Part shown: piece by piece, positions 10,191 to 21,162 of the stretch
Layout: each line of letters starts with the position of its first letter
How positions within the stretch are numbered: the first letter of the stretch is position 1
From: an uncultured Pelagibacteraceae bacterium
GTDB lineage: Bacteria; Pseudomonadota; Alphaproteobacteria; Pelagibacterales; Pelagibacteraceae
DNA: 64,000 nt
Direction: 5' to 3'
Assembly: GCA_902525355.1 (NCBI GenBank)
Contig: CABZGO010000003.1
Location: forward strand, 20,666 to 84,665
Notes under the pieces: generated by a model
What the model was told of the DNA's origin: nothing
Databases searched by the model: none
The model's input: only the letters and a program-made list of their open reading frames with translations
Translations under genes and position numbers: made by a program

Positions 10191-11636
10191 GTGAAAAACT
10201 TTTTTAGAAAAGTTGCTTTTGGTTTAAAACCTGATGAGAAAGCTCCATCTGATCCACTATTTTGGGCTCAAAAACAAGTTGAAACTATTCCTGAATTTAA
10301 TTGGAAAGGAAAATATATCTTGTCTGAAAAAGAGATGAGAAAGTATTGGATTAAGTTGAGAGTAGAAGAAAATACAACATTAACAAAAAAATATAAAAAT
10401 GATCCAGAAGGATTTAGAATAGCTGAACGTCAATTAGAAAATGATGTTGGTAAAAAATTTTGGCCAAATAATGAAATTTGTATAAGACACGCAGAAGCAT
10501 TAAGAAGTGACCACCCAGTTCTTGCAAAGCTTTGGTACTTTTGGGGAAATCATTTTACTATAAGTGATACTCAAACTTTGTCTTCTTTTTCAACTGGAGC
10601 TTATCAAAGAGAATTTTTAAGATCCAATATGAATAAAACATTTGAGACCATGGTAACAGAAGCCACTCTTGCTTGGCCAATGATAATGCATCTTGATAAT
10701 AAAGATAATGTTGGTCCAAAATCAATTAGTGGAAAAGAAGATTGGAGAAGACAAAAAAAAAGACCAGCAACTTTAAATGAAAATCATGCCAGAGAATTAA
10801 TGGAACTGCATACTATTTCTCCAGATGGAGGATATACACAAGAGGATGTAATAGAGCTTGCAAAAATTATGACTGGTTGGAGACCTAAATGGACAAAGGG
10901 AAGAGAACATGGTCATGACGTATCATTTGACAGAGAAATACATGAACCAGGTAAGAAAAAAGTATTAGGAAAAGTTTACAAAAGCGGAAAGAAAGGTATT
11001 AAGCTTGCAATAAAAGATTTAGTTAATCACCCGTCTTGTAGAGAGTTTATATCAACAAAACTATGTAAATATTTAATTACTGACAATCCAACGCCTGAAA
11101 TGATTGCACCAGTTATAAAAGCTTGGGAAAAATCAGACGGTCTACTTCCAGAAGTTCATAAAGCTGCAATTAAAGTTGCATTTGAATACAATGATAAATA
11201 TAAAAAATTTCAAAATCCAGAAAATTGGTGGTTAACAACAATTAATATGTCAGGTTCTAATTATAAATATCCTGTTAGTGAATATAAAATGAATCAATTT
11301 GTATTCGGTTTTAAACCATCTCATGAAATGAGATTTCCAAGTTGGTTACTAGAAGATATTGGGTGTCATCCTTATAAGCAAAAACAACCAAATGGATATT
11401 CAGACTTAGAAAAGGATTGGCTATCAACAGAGTTAGTTATTAGAAGATTAATTTATGCTAAAAAAGCATTCCATCAGTATAATATAAGTGATCAAATCGA
11501 TAATACTATCCATGAAAGAATAATTCGTACTAACTTTGATAATCCTGATAAAATTTTAAAAATTGTAGCAAGAGCTAAAACTAATGAAGAAAAACATATG
11601 ATACTATTTAATTTACCAGAGGTATTAAAAGCATGA
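10191..11636 (+). CDS. DUF1800 domain protein
   Basis: WGNHFTIS, NENHARELMELHTI, GYTQEDVIELAKIMTGW motifs; GTG start. Confidence 0.88.
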   Translation: MKNFFRKVAFGLKPDEKAPSDPLFWAQKQVETIPEFNWKGKYILSEKEMRKYWIKLRVEENTTLTKKYKNDPEGFRIAERQLENDVGKKFWPNNEICIRHAEALRSDHPVLAKLWYFWGNHFTISDTQTLSSFSTGAYQREFLRSNMNKTFETMVTEATLAWPMIMHLDNKDNVGPKSISGKEDWRRQKKRPATLNENHARELMELHTISPDGGYTQEDVIELAKIMTGWRPKWTKGREHGHDVSFDREIHEPGKKKVLGKVYKSGKKGIKLAIKDLVNHPSCREFISTKLCKYLITDNPTPEMIAPVIKAWEKSDGLLPEVHKAAIKVAFEYNDKYKKFQNPENWWLTTINMSGSNYKYPVSEYKMNQFVFGFKPSHEMRFPSWLLEDIGCHPYKQKQPNGYSDLEKDWLSTELVIRRLIYAKKAFHQYNISDQIDNTIHERIIRTNFDNPDKILKIVARAKTNEEKHMILFNLPEVLKA

Positions 11637-12805
11637 AGATATCAAGAAGAGATTTTTTAAAAGGTTCAGCAGCAACTACTTTATTTTTATCAGGATTTAA
11701 TTTGCCTATCTTAGCCTCTTCATCTAGAAAGAAAAATCTAGTAGTTATTATGCTTAGGGGAGGAATGGATGGACTTTGTGCAGTACCCGTAATCGGAGAT
11801 AAAAATTTTGAAAAAAGAAGAAGGAATATTTTAATCGAAAACACAATTAAGCTAGACTCAGATTTTGCTTTGCATCCAAAACTAAAAACTTTCCATAGTT
11901 GTTGGCAGGAAAATACAGGGGCTATAGTCCATGCTACAAGTATTCCGTACACAGCAAGATCTCACTTTGAAGGTCAAAACCTAATGGAGTCTGGCGGAAG
12001 AACTCCATATAAAGAAAAGACAGGTTGGGTAGGAAGAGCTATGAAATTAGCTAAGCTTCAAGGAGAAGGATTGGCATTATCTTTACCTATGCCACTTTTA
12101 TTAAGAGGAGTTCCTAAAAATAATAATTATTTTCCATCAGATGGAAAACTTCCAAGAGAAGATACATTAAATTTGCTACAATCTATATATGCCGATAGCT
12201 CAGAAGAAGAGTTAATGGATATGATGAACTACATAAAAAAACGAAAAAATGAAGAGAAGATGGCTGGATATTCTAGCAATTGGGATAGAAGAGAAAATAA
12301 CAATCTTTCAAAACAAGCTGCAGTATATTTAAGAAAACCAAATGGGCCAAAAGTTGCAGTGTTTGAGGTAAATGGTTTTGATACACATACGGCCCAAGGT
12401 GGAGTGAACGGTACTCATACAAAATGTTTAGTTGAAATGGATGATATTATAAAAAATTTAAAAGCTGAACTTAAAGATTCATATAAAGAAACGTTGATAC
12501 TAACTGTTACTGAGTTTGGGAGAACCATAAAACAAAATGGTGGTAATGGAACTGAGCATGGTTATGGAACAGCAATATTTATGGCTGGTGGATTAATTAA
12601 GAAAAGTCAAGTGCACACTGACTGGCCAGGTTTAAAAAAGAAAGAGCTTTTTGATGGCAGAGATCTTAATGTAACATTAGATGCTAGATCTGTTTATGCA
12701 TCAGCAATGTCTACTGTTTTTGATATTGATTTTACTAGAATACAAAAAGAAGTTTTTTGGGGAGAAAAGTTAGATAACCTCTCTGACAAATTGTTCAAAG
12801 CATGA
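11633..12805 (+). CDS. DUF1501 domain protein, Tat-exported
   Basis: SRRDFLKGSAATTLFLSGF Tat signal; VVIMLRGGMDGL, VTEFGRTIKQNGGNGTEHGYG. Confidence 0.88.
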   Translation: MKISRRDFLKGSAATTLFLSGFNLPILASSSRKKNLVVIMLRGGMDGLCAVPVIGDKNFEKRRRNILIENTIKLDSDFALHPKLKTFHSCWQENTGAIVHATSIPYTARSHFEGQNLMESGGRTPYKEKTGWVGRAMKLAKLQGEGLALSLPMPLLLRGVPKNNNYFPSDGKLPREDTLNLLQSIYADSSEEELMDMMNYIKKRKNEEKMAGYSSNWDRRENNNLSKQAAVYLRKPNGPKVAVFEVNGFDTHTAQGGVNGTHTKCLVEMDDIIKNLKAELKDSYKETLILTVTEFGRTIKQNGGNGTEHGYGTAIFMAGGLIKKSQVHTDWPGLKKKELFDGRDLNVTLDARSVYASAMSTVFDIDFTRIQKEVFWGEKLDNLSDKLFKA

Positions 12806-13764
12806 AGAAAAAATTTTTTTTAATTTTAATACTTTTTATTTTTGCATCTGTAAATTCTAATGCTTCTGAAAATCCGTATAAATTTTTGAAAAAAGAAATT
12901 TTGATTGGAAAAGCAAAAAAAGAACTATCTAAGGAAAATAGATCTATATCAAAGAAAAAAACGCTATCTATACATCAAGATGAAGATGGTAAAGCAATAA
13001 AAATTACTTTAGATACGAAATTTAAAGGTCATAAAAACGATTGGGAAAGAACTGGTGAGAGAAATCAAAGATGGGAGATAGCAAATAAAAAAAAACCAAG
13101 AAAATTTAAAAAGCCAACATACATCAAATATACTTTTAAATTAAATGAGTTTCCTATACATCCTGCAGTAGGTGGAAGTTTCTTTCAAGTTATAGCCAAC
13201 AAAGGATCTTCGAGACTTTTACCTTGGATGAAATTACAATATAGAGGAAATCAAGTTATTCATCAGCTGAACTTCACTAAAGAAGTTTTCTATTTAAAAG
13301 GTGACCCAGAAAACTCTAATTTCGACAAGGTTTCATATAAATTTCCATTAGGAACTGTAGAACAATTTAAAAATTACAGAACAATAAGTTTTAAAATTTT
13401 AGCATCAAAAGAAGATAATGGAGAATTAATAGGTTGGATTGATAATAAGAAAGTTTTTGAGGTTTATGGTCCTAATTTTACTATAGGAGACGGATATACT
13501 TTTAAATGGGGTTTCTATCGATGGCTTAAAGATGCGCTTTTAAATGAAACTCCGACACAATCTTTAACAGTAAAAGAATTCGGATTTAGTGATAAATGCG
13601 AGGAAATTTTAGATCAAGATAAATGCTTATACAAATCAGAAAATAAAGAATCAATTTCATATGTTAGATATAGAAAATATAGTCATAGAAGTAATACGTA
13701 TGGTAAAAAAATTACTAAATCAATCAAATGGAAAAAGCCTTTACCAGAAATCAAAATAAATTAA
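12802..13764 (+). CDS. exported polysaccharide-lyase-like (heparin lyase I-fold-like) protein
   Basis: Sec signal; late FKWGFYRW motif resembling PF14099. Confidence 0.5.
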   Translation: MKKKFFLILILFIFASVNSNASENPYKFLKKEILIGKAKKELSKENRSISKKKTLSIHQDEDGKAIKITLDTKFKGHKNDWERTGERNQRWEIANKKKPRKFKKPTYIKYTFKLNEFPIHPAVGGSFFQVIANKGSSRLLPWMKLQYRGNQVIHQLNFTKEVFYLKGDPENSNFDKVSYKFPLGTVEQFKNYRTISFKILASKEDNGELIGWIDNKKVFEVYGPNFTIGDGYTFKWGFYRWLKDALLNETPTQSLTVKEFGFSDKCEEILDQDKCLYKSENKESISYVRYRKYSHRSNTYGKKITKSIKWKKPLPEIKIN

Positions 13765-13767
13765 TTA

Positions 13768-14778
13768 ATGAAAAAATTATTAACGATTTTATTATCACTT
13801 TTATTTTTAACTAATTTTGCAAATTCTCAATCTAGATTTGGTGAATTAACCGAGATGAGAGATAAAAAAATGCGTGGCAAAGACGGACAATGGGTTAGAC
13901 CTCATCCAGGACCTTTCGTTTGGAATCACATTGAAAGTGAAAAGGGTAATTTTTTTTGGGAAGATGTGGATGAATACGTCTCTTATGCTCAAGATCACAA
14001 TCAAACAATTTTAGCAACCATCTGGCCTCATACAAATTGGGATCAAAAATCTTGTAAAAGAAAAAAAGCCAGAAGTCCATTTGGAAAACATTTTACAAAA
14101 TATTTGAGCAAACCATGTTCAATGGAAGATTATAAAACTTTTCTCATAAAATTGGTGGATCGATATGATGGAGATGGTTCAAATGACATGCCTGGATTAA
14201 CAAAACCAATTATATATTGGGACGTAATGAATGAACCTGAGTTTGATATGTTTTTTAAAGGAAGTGAGGAAGATTTTGTTGAAATTTTTAATTTTTCTTC
14301 AAAAGTAATTAAAGAACAGCAACCAGATGCAGTTATTGTTATGGCTGGTGCTGCAGGAATGTTTCCAGAAAATAAAAAATACTGGAAATCAGCTTTGCCA
14401 AAAATTAAGGATCATTTTGATATTGCAAACATTCACCATATTAGTGGTCCAGATGGTCAGTGTGATAAACAGCTTTGGATTGATGAATTTGCAGATTTGT
14501 TAAAAAGCGTTGATATTGATAAGCCAATTTGGTTGACAGAGGCTATGACCTGTGGTCCTCCGATAAAAGCTTATGTAAATGCTTTTCTAAATGGTGCTGA
14601 ATTAATCATTGATGTAGGTGTAAACGCACCAGGTAAAAAAATGTCAAAGAAAAGTAGAAAAAAATTAAACGAATTTATAACTGAATATGATGGTTTTACA
14701 TCAATAAAGTCTATTTCAAAAGAAGAGGTAGAGTTTACTTATAAAGATGGTTCAACAAAAAATTTAAAACTTAACTAA
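13768..14778 (+). CDS. exported clan GH-A-like glycoside hydrolase
   Basis: Signal peptide; YWDVMNEPEFDMF (acid/base NE) and IWLTEAM (nucleophile E). Confidence 0.7.
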   Translation: MKKLLTILLSLLFLTNFANSQSRFGELTEMRDKKMRGKDGQWVRPHPGPFVWNHIESEKGNFFWEDVDEYVSYAQDHNQTILATIWPHTNWDQKSCKRKKARSPFGKHFTKYLSKPCSMEDYKTFLIKLVDRYDGDGSNDMPGLTKPIIYWDVMNEPEFDMFFKGSEEDFVEIFNFSSKVIKEQQPDAVIVMAGAAGMFPENKKYWKSALPKIKDHFDIANIHHISGPDGQCDKQLWIDEFADLLKSVDIDKPIWLTEAMTCGPPIKAYVNAFLNGAELIIDVGVNAPGKKMSKKSRKKLNEFITEYDGFTSIKSISKEEVEFTYKDGSTKNLKLN

Positions 14779-14787
14779 AACATACAA

Positions 14788-16206
14788 ATGAAAAAAATGA
14801 TATTTTTATTCTTTATAGTACCTTCGATTTTATCAGCAGGTGAAAAAAACTATATTAGCAGTGAATATGATTATGAATTAAAGAATAAAATACCTCAAAT
14901 TTTTCACATTGATAAAAACTTAAAATTTAAAAGTACAATTATTAGACACAAAGGTGAAAAACTTCATAGAAAGAGTATAGCCGCAAAAGACGGAGCAATT
15001 TTAGTATCAAATTTTCCTGGAGTTAAAGGGAATGTACAAAGATTTCAGTTAACTAAGGGATGTGCTGATAATAATTGGGATTGCAGAGAAAAAAGTCTGG
15101 CAATAAAACTTAAAAGAAGTGAATTAAATTTTCCTAATGACAATAATATGGCAGCAAGATATGGGCACAGAACAAATATAAAATTTAGTGTTTTTATACC
15201 TGATAATCCATCAGTAGATCATCTTGGTGTTTATGATGATATTATGCATTTTGGCCAACTTCACGGGTATGGCGATGAGGATGTGCCTTATAAGTTTGTT
15301 ATAGTTCCAAGTTCTGATTTAGGCAGAGTTAACACTGTTGACAATAAAGGAAATGTAATAGCTTCAAAAGCTGGCACTTTAAACCCAAATGCGATGCAAC
15401 AAGGTGATTTAGCTTTCTATTTTAGATCAGTAATTTTTCCTGATAATTTAGACTCTCATAGTAAAGAAAATGCATTGATAATCTCTAGAATGGGAAAATT
15501 CCATAATAAATGGCTTGAATTTGAAATAGATATTTTATGGGCTCAGAATAAACTTGGTGAATTAACTTTAAAGCATGACAATCGAGAAATTTTTAGTTGT
15601 ATAAAATGTGTAACTGCTCCAATTAATCAAGATGTAGCCAAAAGAGATGGTAAAAAAAGCCAGCAGAGATTTAATTTTCAATGGGGTATTTACTCTTGGA
15701 GAAAAGGTGGTGAAAGTATAAAGAAATTTTCAGACTTTGAGCCACCTATGGCAGTTGCATTTTATAAAGATATACATTGGAGTAATAAAAAAGAAATCTC
15801 TAAAAAAAAAGCAAAATTAATTTTACCAAAAAGTAAAATAAAACTTGAGGGAAAATATAAACTCAATTGGTACTGGGTTAATACTGATAATGTTACAAAC
15901 AGAGTAACTAGCAGTGAACATATAGTTTCAGATGTAATTATTTTTAAAAATGGCAAATTTCAATTTGAAAAAATTGGATCAAGCAATACTATTTCTGATA
16001 AATATCGTAAAAAAATAAAAATTTTACAGTATTACGATGATGAAATCAGAATTCAGGGAGATCTTGATCTTGATACTGATCAAGAGACTACTTCTGTTTT
16101 AGTTATTTTAAAAAATAACAATGCTACATTTAAAGGATCGGGAATATTTGAAGAATATTCTGATAAAACTGAAAATATTAAAATTGTTTTAGCGCCTTTA
16201 AATTAA
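14788..16206 (+). CDS. second exported polysaccharide-lyase-like protein
   Basis: Signal peptide; [14 protein letters not shown] similar to preceding lyase-like protein. Confidence 0.5.
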   Translation: MKKMIFLFFIVPSILSAGEKNYISSEYDYELKNKIPQIFHIDKNLKFKSTIIRHKGEKLHRKSIAAKDGAILVSNFPGVKGNVQRFQLTKGCADNNWDCREKSLAIKLKRSELNFPNDNNMAARYGHRTNIKFSVFIPDNPSVDHLGVYDDIMHFGQLHGYGDEDVPYKFVIVPSSDLGRVNTVDNKGNVIASKAGTLNPNAMQQGDLAFYFRSVIFPDNLDSHSKENALIISRMGKFHNKWLEFEIDILWAQNKLGELTLKHDNREIFSCIKCVTAPINQDVAKRDGKKSQQRFNFQWGIYSWRKGGESIKKFSDFEPPMAVAFYKDIHWSNKKEISKKKAKLILPKSKIKLEGKYKLNWYWVNTDNVTNRVTSSEHIVSDVIIFKNGKFQFEKIGSSNTISDKYRKKIKILQYYDDEIRIQGDLDLDTDQETTSVLVILKNNNATFKGSGIFEEYSDKTENIKIVLAPLN

Positions 16207-17480
16207 GTCCTGATTGTTGGTAGCAAGTAGAAATCAGCTGTATCTATTTTAGAAGAATGCTCCCTTCTCATGTTCCATCTTTTTTGAACACCAGCGCTAG
16301 CAAGACTTAACGTAGATCTTCCGTACCGGTAGTTAGTATTATCAATAGACTTCATTAAACCCTTAATTTTCTCGTCTTTTTCAGAATAAAATAGGTTCTT
16401 ACTACGATCTTCATTAGATAAACCAGTAAGCATCACACCTGCTTTTTGATAACGATAACCGTTTTTAAAGATAGAGTCTAAAGCAACTAGAGCAGTTTTA
16501 ACTATTTCAATGCTGTTGTTTGTAGAAATTGCAAAATCTATCGTTTTTGAGTTTGAATAATACCCAAATCTACTTTGAAAAGGACTTGTTCTAACAAAAA
16601 CAGTAATTGATTTTGCAATCAAAGACTCAGATCTAATTTTCTCAGATGCATTCAAACAATAATTTGCAACCGCTTCTTTTAATTCTTGGTATTTTTCAAT
16701 TCTTTGACCAAAAGAACGAGATACAACACAGCTTTTTCTTTTTGTTTGTGTTGTCTCTAAGTCAATGCAAGGAACTCCTCTTAACTCCATTGCAGTTCTT
16801 GAACCCAAAACATTAGAGTTTTTCTTTATCCATGTATTTGATTTATTCTTTAGTTGTTTTGCATTATAAATTCCGTTTTTGTGATAAAATTTTGTTAACT
16901 GTCTTCCCACACCCCATACATCGTTAATTTCAACTTTTTCTAATATAGGATCAATATTTTCAATTCCTATCAAGCTTGTTACACCTGATTTTTTTTTCTT
17001 TGCAATATGATTTGCAACCTTGCTTAAAGTTTTTGTCTTAGCAATACCAATACTAGTTGGAATACCTGTCCACTTTAAAACTGTTTCTCTGATTTCTTTT
17101 CCAACTTTTTCAACTTCATTATCTGAAAAGTTTGATAAATCTAAAAATGCTTCATCAATAGAATAAACTTCAATAGCAGAGTTAAATCTTTTTAATGTTC
17201 TCATTACTCTTCTAGATAAATCTCCATACAAAGAATAATTAGATGAAAAAACATTAACTTTATTTTTAATAATAATATCTTTTGCCTTGAAGTAAGGCTC
17301 TCCCATTTTAATACCTAAAGCTTTTGCTTCAGTTGATCTTGAAATTATACAACCATCATTATTAGATAAAACGACAACAGGTTTTTTTCTTATTTTAGGA
17401 TTGAATAATCTTTCACAAGAAACATAAAAAGAATTACAATCAATAAGTGCTATTTTTTTAGTATACTGAATGGATGACAT
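16203..17480 (-). CDS. umuC: DNA polymerase V catalytic subunit UmuC
   Basis: [48 protein letters not shown]. Confidence 0.95.
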   Translation of the reverse strand: MSSIQYTKKIALIDCNSFYVSCERLFNPKIRKKPVVVLSNNDGCIISRSTEAKALGIKMGEPYFKAKDIIIKNKVNVFSSNYSLYGDLSRRVMRTLKRFNSAIEVYSIDEAFLDLSNFSDNEVEKVGKEIRETVLKWTGIPTSIGIAKTKTLSKVANHIAKKKKSGVTSLIGIENIDPILEKVEINDVWGVGRQLTKFYHKNGIYNAKQLKNKSNTWIKKNSNVLGSRTAMELRGVPCIDLETTQTKRKSCVVSRSFGQRIEKYQELKEAVANYCLNASEKIRSESLIAKSITVFVRTSPFQSRFGYYSNSKTIDFAISTNNSIEIVKTALVALDSIFKNGYRYQKAGVMLTGLSNEDRSKNLFYSEKDEKIKGLMKSIDNTNYRYGRSTLSLASAGVQKRWNMRREHSSKIDTADFYLLPTIRT

Positions 17481-17853
17481 AAGTTACAACTCCCCAAATA
17501 AATATATCTTCATCTTCGTTAATTAAAATTCGATCTGTAAATTCTTTAGAACCTGATGTTAAAAATTTTTTATCTCTTTCTTGAACTAAACTTTTAACAA
17601 CTAGTTCGTCATGAACATTTGCAATAACTGTTGAGAAGTTTTTTGGTGTTAAACTTTTATCAACAACCAATAAATCACCATCGTTAATTCCAACATCCAC
17701 CATTGATTTCCCTTGAACTCTTATGATGAAAGTTGCTGGAACATTTTTGATCAAATGAATATTTAAATCGATATCTTCTTCAATATAGTCTGTGGCAGGG
17801 GACGGAAAACCCGCACCAGCTTTATGTAAATAATAAGGTATAGTTAGCTTCAT
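17458..17853 (-). CDS. umuD: UmuD-like S24 peptidase
   Basis: [40 protein letters not shown]. Confidence 0.93.
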   Translation of the reverse strand: MKLTIPYYLHKAGAGFPSPATDYIEEDIDLNIHLIKNVPATFIIRVQGKSMVDVGINDGDLLVVDKSLTPKNFSTVIANVHDELVVKSLVQERDKKFLTSGSKEFTDRILINEDEDIFIWGVVTYVIHSVY

Positions 17854-17857
17854 AAAT

Positions 17858-17872
17858 GTTCTTATTTTGTTC
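17858..17872. promoter_or_regulatory. Putative alphaproteobacterial LexA/SOS box GTTC-N7-GTTC upstream of umuD
   Basis: GTTCTTATTTTGTTC (minus strand GAACAAAATAAGAAC), 4 nt from umuD start codon. Confidence 0.8.
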
Positions 17873-17929
17873 TAATTAATATCTAAGTTATTCAATAGTG
17901 TCAATCAGGTTGTATTTTGAGTCTGTAAC

Positions 17930-17950
17930 TGAATCAAAAGTGAATCAAAA
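17930..17950. repeat. Two direct copies of TGAATCAAAA at 11-bp period
   Basis: TGAATCAAAA-G-TGAATCAAAA. Confidence 0.7.
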
Positions 17951-17964
17951 CGTGAACATCGAAA

Positions 17965-17985
17965 CCACATGTTGTATACATGTGG
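17965..17985. repeat. Inverted repeat CCACATG-N7-CATGTGG
   Basis: CCACATGTTGTATACATGTGG, 34 nt upstream of GFA gene start. Confidence 0.7.
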
Positions 17986-18019
17986 ATAACTTTAACCATA
18001 AATAGTTTGAATATAATAA

Positions 18020-18502
18020 ATGGAAAAAAATGAAAGCTTAACAGGAAGATGTATTTGTGGTCAGGTTAAATATAGAATTACTGAGAAGCCTCTATTCACC
18101 CAAGCTTGCCATTGCAAAGATTGTAAAATTATAACTGGGTCTTCCTACGTAATTAATACCAGCGTTTTAGATAATACTTTAATTATAGAGGGTGATATTT
18201 CGTCAACTGAACTTAAAACAGGTAGTGGAGCTACCTCAAGAGCTTATTTTTGTAACAAATGTGGTACTTATATTTATACAGATTATGCTACGGCAGTTGG
18301 TCGATCAACAGTTAGGACTAAAACTTTAGATAATTCCGAAAACTTTCCTCCTGAAGCGCATATATTTACAAAAGATAAAGATCCATGGTTAAAACTTACA
18401 GATGATGCAAATTGTTTTGAAAAAATGTATGATTTAAAAAATACTTGGCCAAAAGAAAGTTACGAAAGATATAAAAATTATTTAAAAGTTAATAAAAGAT
18501 AA
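18020..18502 (+). CDS. GFA family protein
   Basis: GRCICGQVKYRI..ACHCKDCKIITGSSY..FCNKCGTYIY. Confidence 0.88.
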   Translation: MEKNESLTGRCICGQVKYRITEKPLFTQACHCKDCKIITGSSYVINTSVLDNTLIIEGDISSTELKTGSGATSRAYFCNKCGTYIYTDYATAVGRSTVRTKTLDNSENFPPEAHIFTKDKDPWLKLTDDANCFEKMYDLKNTWPKESYERYKNYLKVNKR

Positions 18503-18521
18503 ATTTTTAGGAGATTGAAAT

Positions 18522-18890
18522 ATGAAAAAATTATCCTGTCATTGTGGTGCAATAGAAGCAGAGGTCAAGATGCCTTTGGGTGGTATTGAAAAAATCATGC
18601 GTTGCAATTGTTCAATATGCAAAAAAAAAGGTTATATTATAGGTGTTCTTGGTCCTGATGATTTTAAACTTACAAAAGGGAAAGATAAACTATCTCTTTA
18701 TCAGTTTTATACTAATACTGCCAAACATTATTTTTGTTCAATTTGTGGAATTCATACTCACAACAGACCTAGAAGTAATCCAAAAATATTCGGTGTAAAT
18801 ATTGCTTGTATAGAAGGTGTAGAGCCATTTGAAATTGATGATGTGCCAGTGAACGATGGCAAAAATCATCCTTTAGATCAAAAACAATAA
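18522..18890 (+). CDS. GFA family protein, tandem paralogue
   Basis: CHCGAIEAEV..CNCSICKKKG..FCSICGIHTHN. Confidence 0.85.
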   Translation: MKKLSCHCGAIEAEVKMPLGGIEKIMRCNCSICKKKGYIIGVLGPDDFKLTKGKDKLSLYQFYTNTAKHYFCSICGIHTHNRPRSNPKIFGVNIACIEGVEPFEIDDVPVNDGKNHPLDQKQ

Positions 18891-18897
18891 ATTTTTT

Positions 18898-19824
18898 ATG
18901 CAATCAATTAATGAGTGTTATAAAAAAGTTAGTAAAGACTGTTTAAAATTTATAAGATCTCAAGAAACAACAAGGGAAAAATTTAAAAATAAAGACAAGA
19001 TGATTAAATCTTTTCTAATTCCAATTTGTTTCTGGATCAATAATAGAACAAATAAATCTAAGCCCTATTTAATAGGCTTAGGCGGAGGCCAAGGGACTGG
19101 TAAAACAACCATTAGTTCTATTTTAAAGATTATTCTTACAAAATACTTTAAGTTAAATGTTTTTAAAATTTCAATAGATGATTTATACAAAACCCGAAAA
19201 GATAGAATAAAACTGTCTAAAAGAATTCACCCTTTATTAATGACAAGAGGTGTTCCAGGTACTCATGATATAAATTTTATTTTTGATTTATTAAAAAAAG
19301 TTAAAAATAAGAAATTTAATCAACAAAGACTTCCCAAGTTTAATAAAGCAATTGATGACAGATTAAAAAGAAAGTCTTGGTATTTAGTTAAAAAAGTCCC
19401 TGATGTTATAATCTTTGAGGGATGGTGTGTAGGGGCTAGGGCAGAAAAAAATATAACTTTAAAAAAATCGATTAATTTCCTTGAAAGAACAGCAGATAAA
19501 AATTTAAAATGGAGAAAATATGTAAATGGTCAACTACAAACAAAATATAAAAAATTATTTTCTAAATTAGACTGTTTGTTATTTTTAAAAGCAGGTAATT
19601 TCAAATTATTACAGAGTTGGAGGCTTAAACAGGAGACTTTACTTAAATTAAACACAAAAAATAAATTAAATAGCAAGATTATGAGTAAAAATGAGGTTTT
19701 AACATTTATGCAAACTTACCAAAGGGTCACACAAAATATGTTCAAATTTGCTCCAAAATATTCCTCAATTGTAATAAATTTAAATAGAAATCATCAAATT
19801 AAATCCTTAAAATATAATAAATGA
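18898..19824 (+). CDS. D-glycerate 3-kinase-like P-loop kinase
   Basis: LGGGQGTGKTTISSIL, SIDDLYKTRKDR, RGVPGTHDINF, FEGWCVGA. Confidence 0.75.
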   Translation: MQSINECYKKVSKDCLKFIRSQETTREKFKNKDKMIKSFLIPICFWINNRTNKSKPYLIGLGGGQGTGKTTISSILKIILTKYFKLNVFKISIDDLYKTRKDRIKLSKRIHPLLMTRGVPGTHDINFIFDLLKKVKNKKFNQQRLPKFNKAIDDRLKRKSWYLVKKVPDVIIFEGWCVGARAEKNITLKKSINFLERTADKNLKWRKYVNGQLQTKYKKLFSKLDCLLFLKAGNFKLLQSWRLKQETLLKLNTKNKLNSKIMSKNEVLTFMQTYQRVTQNMFKFAPKYSSIVINLNRNHQIKSLKYNK

Positions 19825-21119
19825 AAAATTTTTTTCTTATCTTTTTACTTTTATTGCTTTCTGTAACACCTGTAACAGCAGCAACTTTAAGTGATGCATT
19901 AAAAACTACTTTTCAAAATAATCTAGAACTACAAGCTGAGCGAAAAAACTTGGAAGTTCAAAAAGAAGTTTTGAATATTTCTAAAAGTGATTTTTTTCCA
20001 ACATTAACTCTTTCAGGTACCAAAAGTTTTGAAGATACAAATAAACTTACAAATCAAGATGGTACTGATGCTTCAATAACTAATACAAACCCAATGACAT
20101 CTTCTATAAAGTTAGAACAAACTCTTTTAGATGGTAGTGAACGTGGCACAAAATATGAAAAAAGTAAGTTAGGACTAAACTTATCGGAAGCACAACTTAT
20201 TAAAAAAGAGCAAGATGTTTTTATGAAAGCAATTGAGGCTTACACAGGTTTAATCCTTGCTTATGAGAAATTAGGTATCAATGAAGAAAATGTTAACTTA
20301 CTTCAAAGACAATTCGAAATAGATAATGCAAGACTATCTAGAGCTCAAATAACTGCAACTGACTTAGCGCAGTCTCAATCTTCTTTATCAGGAGCACAAG
20401 CGGGCTATATCGGTGCACAAAATAATATAGTAACCAGCAAATTAGCCTATGAAAATATAATTGGACCAATCAACAGCAATGAAAAATTAAAAAAAATCTA
20501 TATTTCTGAAGTTCCATTACCTTCAAGTTTAGTTGATGCAAAAAAAATATCTGAACAAAAAAGTCCTGACCTTATAATCGCAGAAATAGAATATGGACAA
20601 TCAGAATTAGATGTAAAAATTGCAAGGTCAGATTTATCTCCGACAGCAAAACTTTCACTTGAAAGATCATATACAGATGATTTAAGCGCAACTTATGATG
20701 AAAGGGAAAAAGATGTACTGCAAGCAACAGTAAGTTGGCCATTTCAATTTGGAGGAAAGAATAAATCTAATATAAATAAAAATCTTCAAGTAAAAGGAAT
20801 GAAAAAATTATTACTTGAAAATGCTTTTAGAAATAATACGCAAGGTGTTACTGCAGCTTGGTCCACTTTAGAATCTTCGAAAAGTCTACTAAGAGCCGTA
20901 CAATCACAAGTTAAGGCTGCTGAAATCGCAAATGAAGGGATTAGTTTTGAATATGAGAGTGGTTTGAATAGATCTACATTTGATGTTCTTCAATCAAGAT
21001 CAAATTTAATAAATGCTAAAATTAATCTTGCGGAAGCTGAGAGAAATTATTTATTAGCTCAATATAGACTTTTAAAGTCTGCAGGTTTATTAAATAGCGA
21101 ATACCTAAAACTTAGATAA
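19821..21119 (+). CDS. tolC: TolC family outer membrane efflux protein
   Basis: Signal peptide plus TolC-like coiled coil (SDFFPTLTLSGTKSFEDTN..., LNRSTFDVLQSRSNLINAKINLAEAERNYLLAQYRLLKSAG). Confidence 0.85.
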   Translation: MKNFFLIFLLLLLSVTPVTAATLSDALKTTFQNNLELQAERKNLEVQKEVLNISKSDFFPTLTLSGTKSFEDTNKLTNQDGTDASITNTNPMTSSIKLEQTLLDGSERGTKYEKSKLGLNLSEAQLIKKEQDVFMKAIEAYTGLILAYEKLGINEENVNLLQRQFEIDNARLSRAQITATDLAQSQSSLSGAQAGYIGAQNNIVTSKLAYENIIGPINSNEKLKKIYISEVPLPSSLVDAKKISEQKSPDLIIAEIEYGQSELDVKIARSDLSPTAKLSLERSYTDDLSATYDEREKDVLQATVSWPFQFGGKNKSNINKNLQVKGMKKLLLENAFRNNTQGVTAAWSTLESSKSLLRAVQSQVKAAEIANEGISFEYESGLNRSTFDVLQSRSNLINAKINLAEAERNYLLAQYRLLKSAGLLNSEYLKLR

Positions 21120-21162
21120 ATAGCGACTTCTAGCCCTAATTTTAAAAAAATATTGCCAATGA

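Noticed and set aside
11608-11952. 114-aa minus-strand ORF at the DUF1800/DUF1501 junction
   Set aside because: Antisense to the Tat signal and N-terminus of DUF1501; no support.
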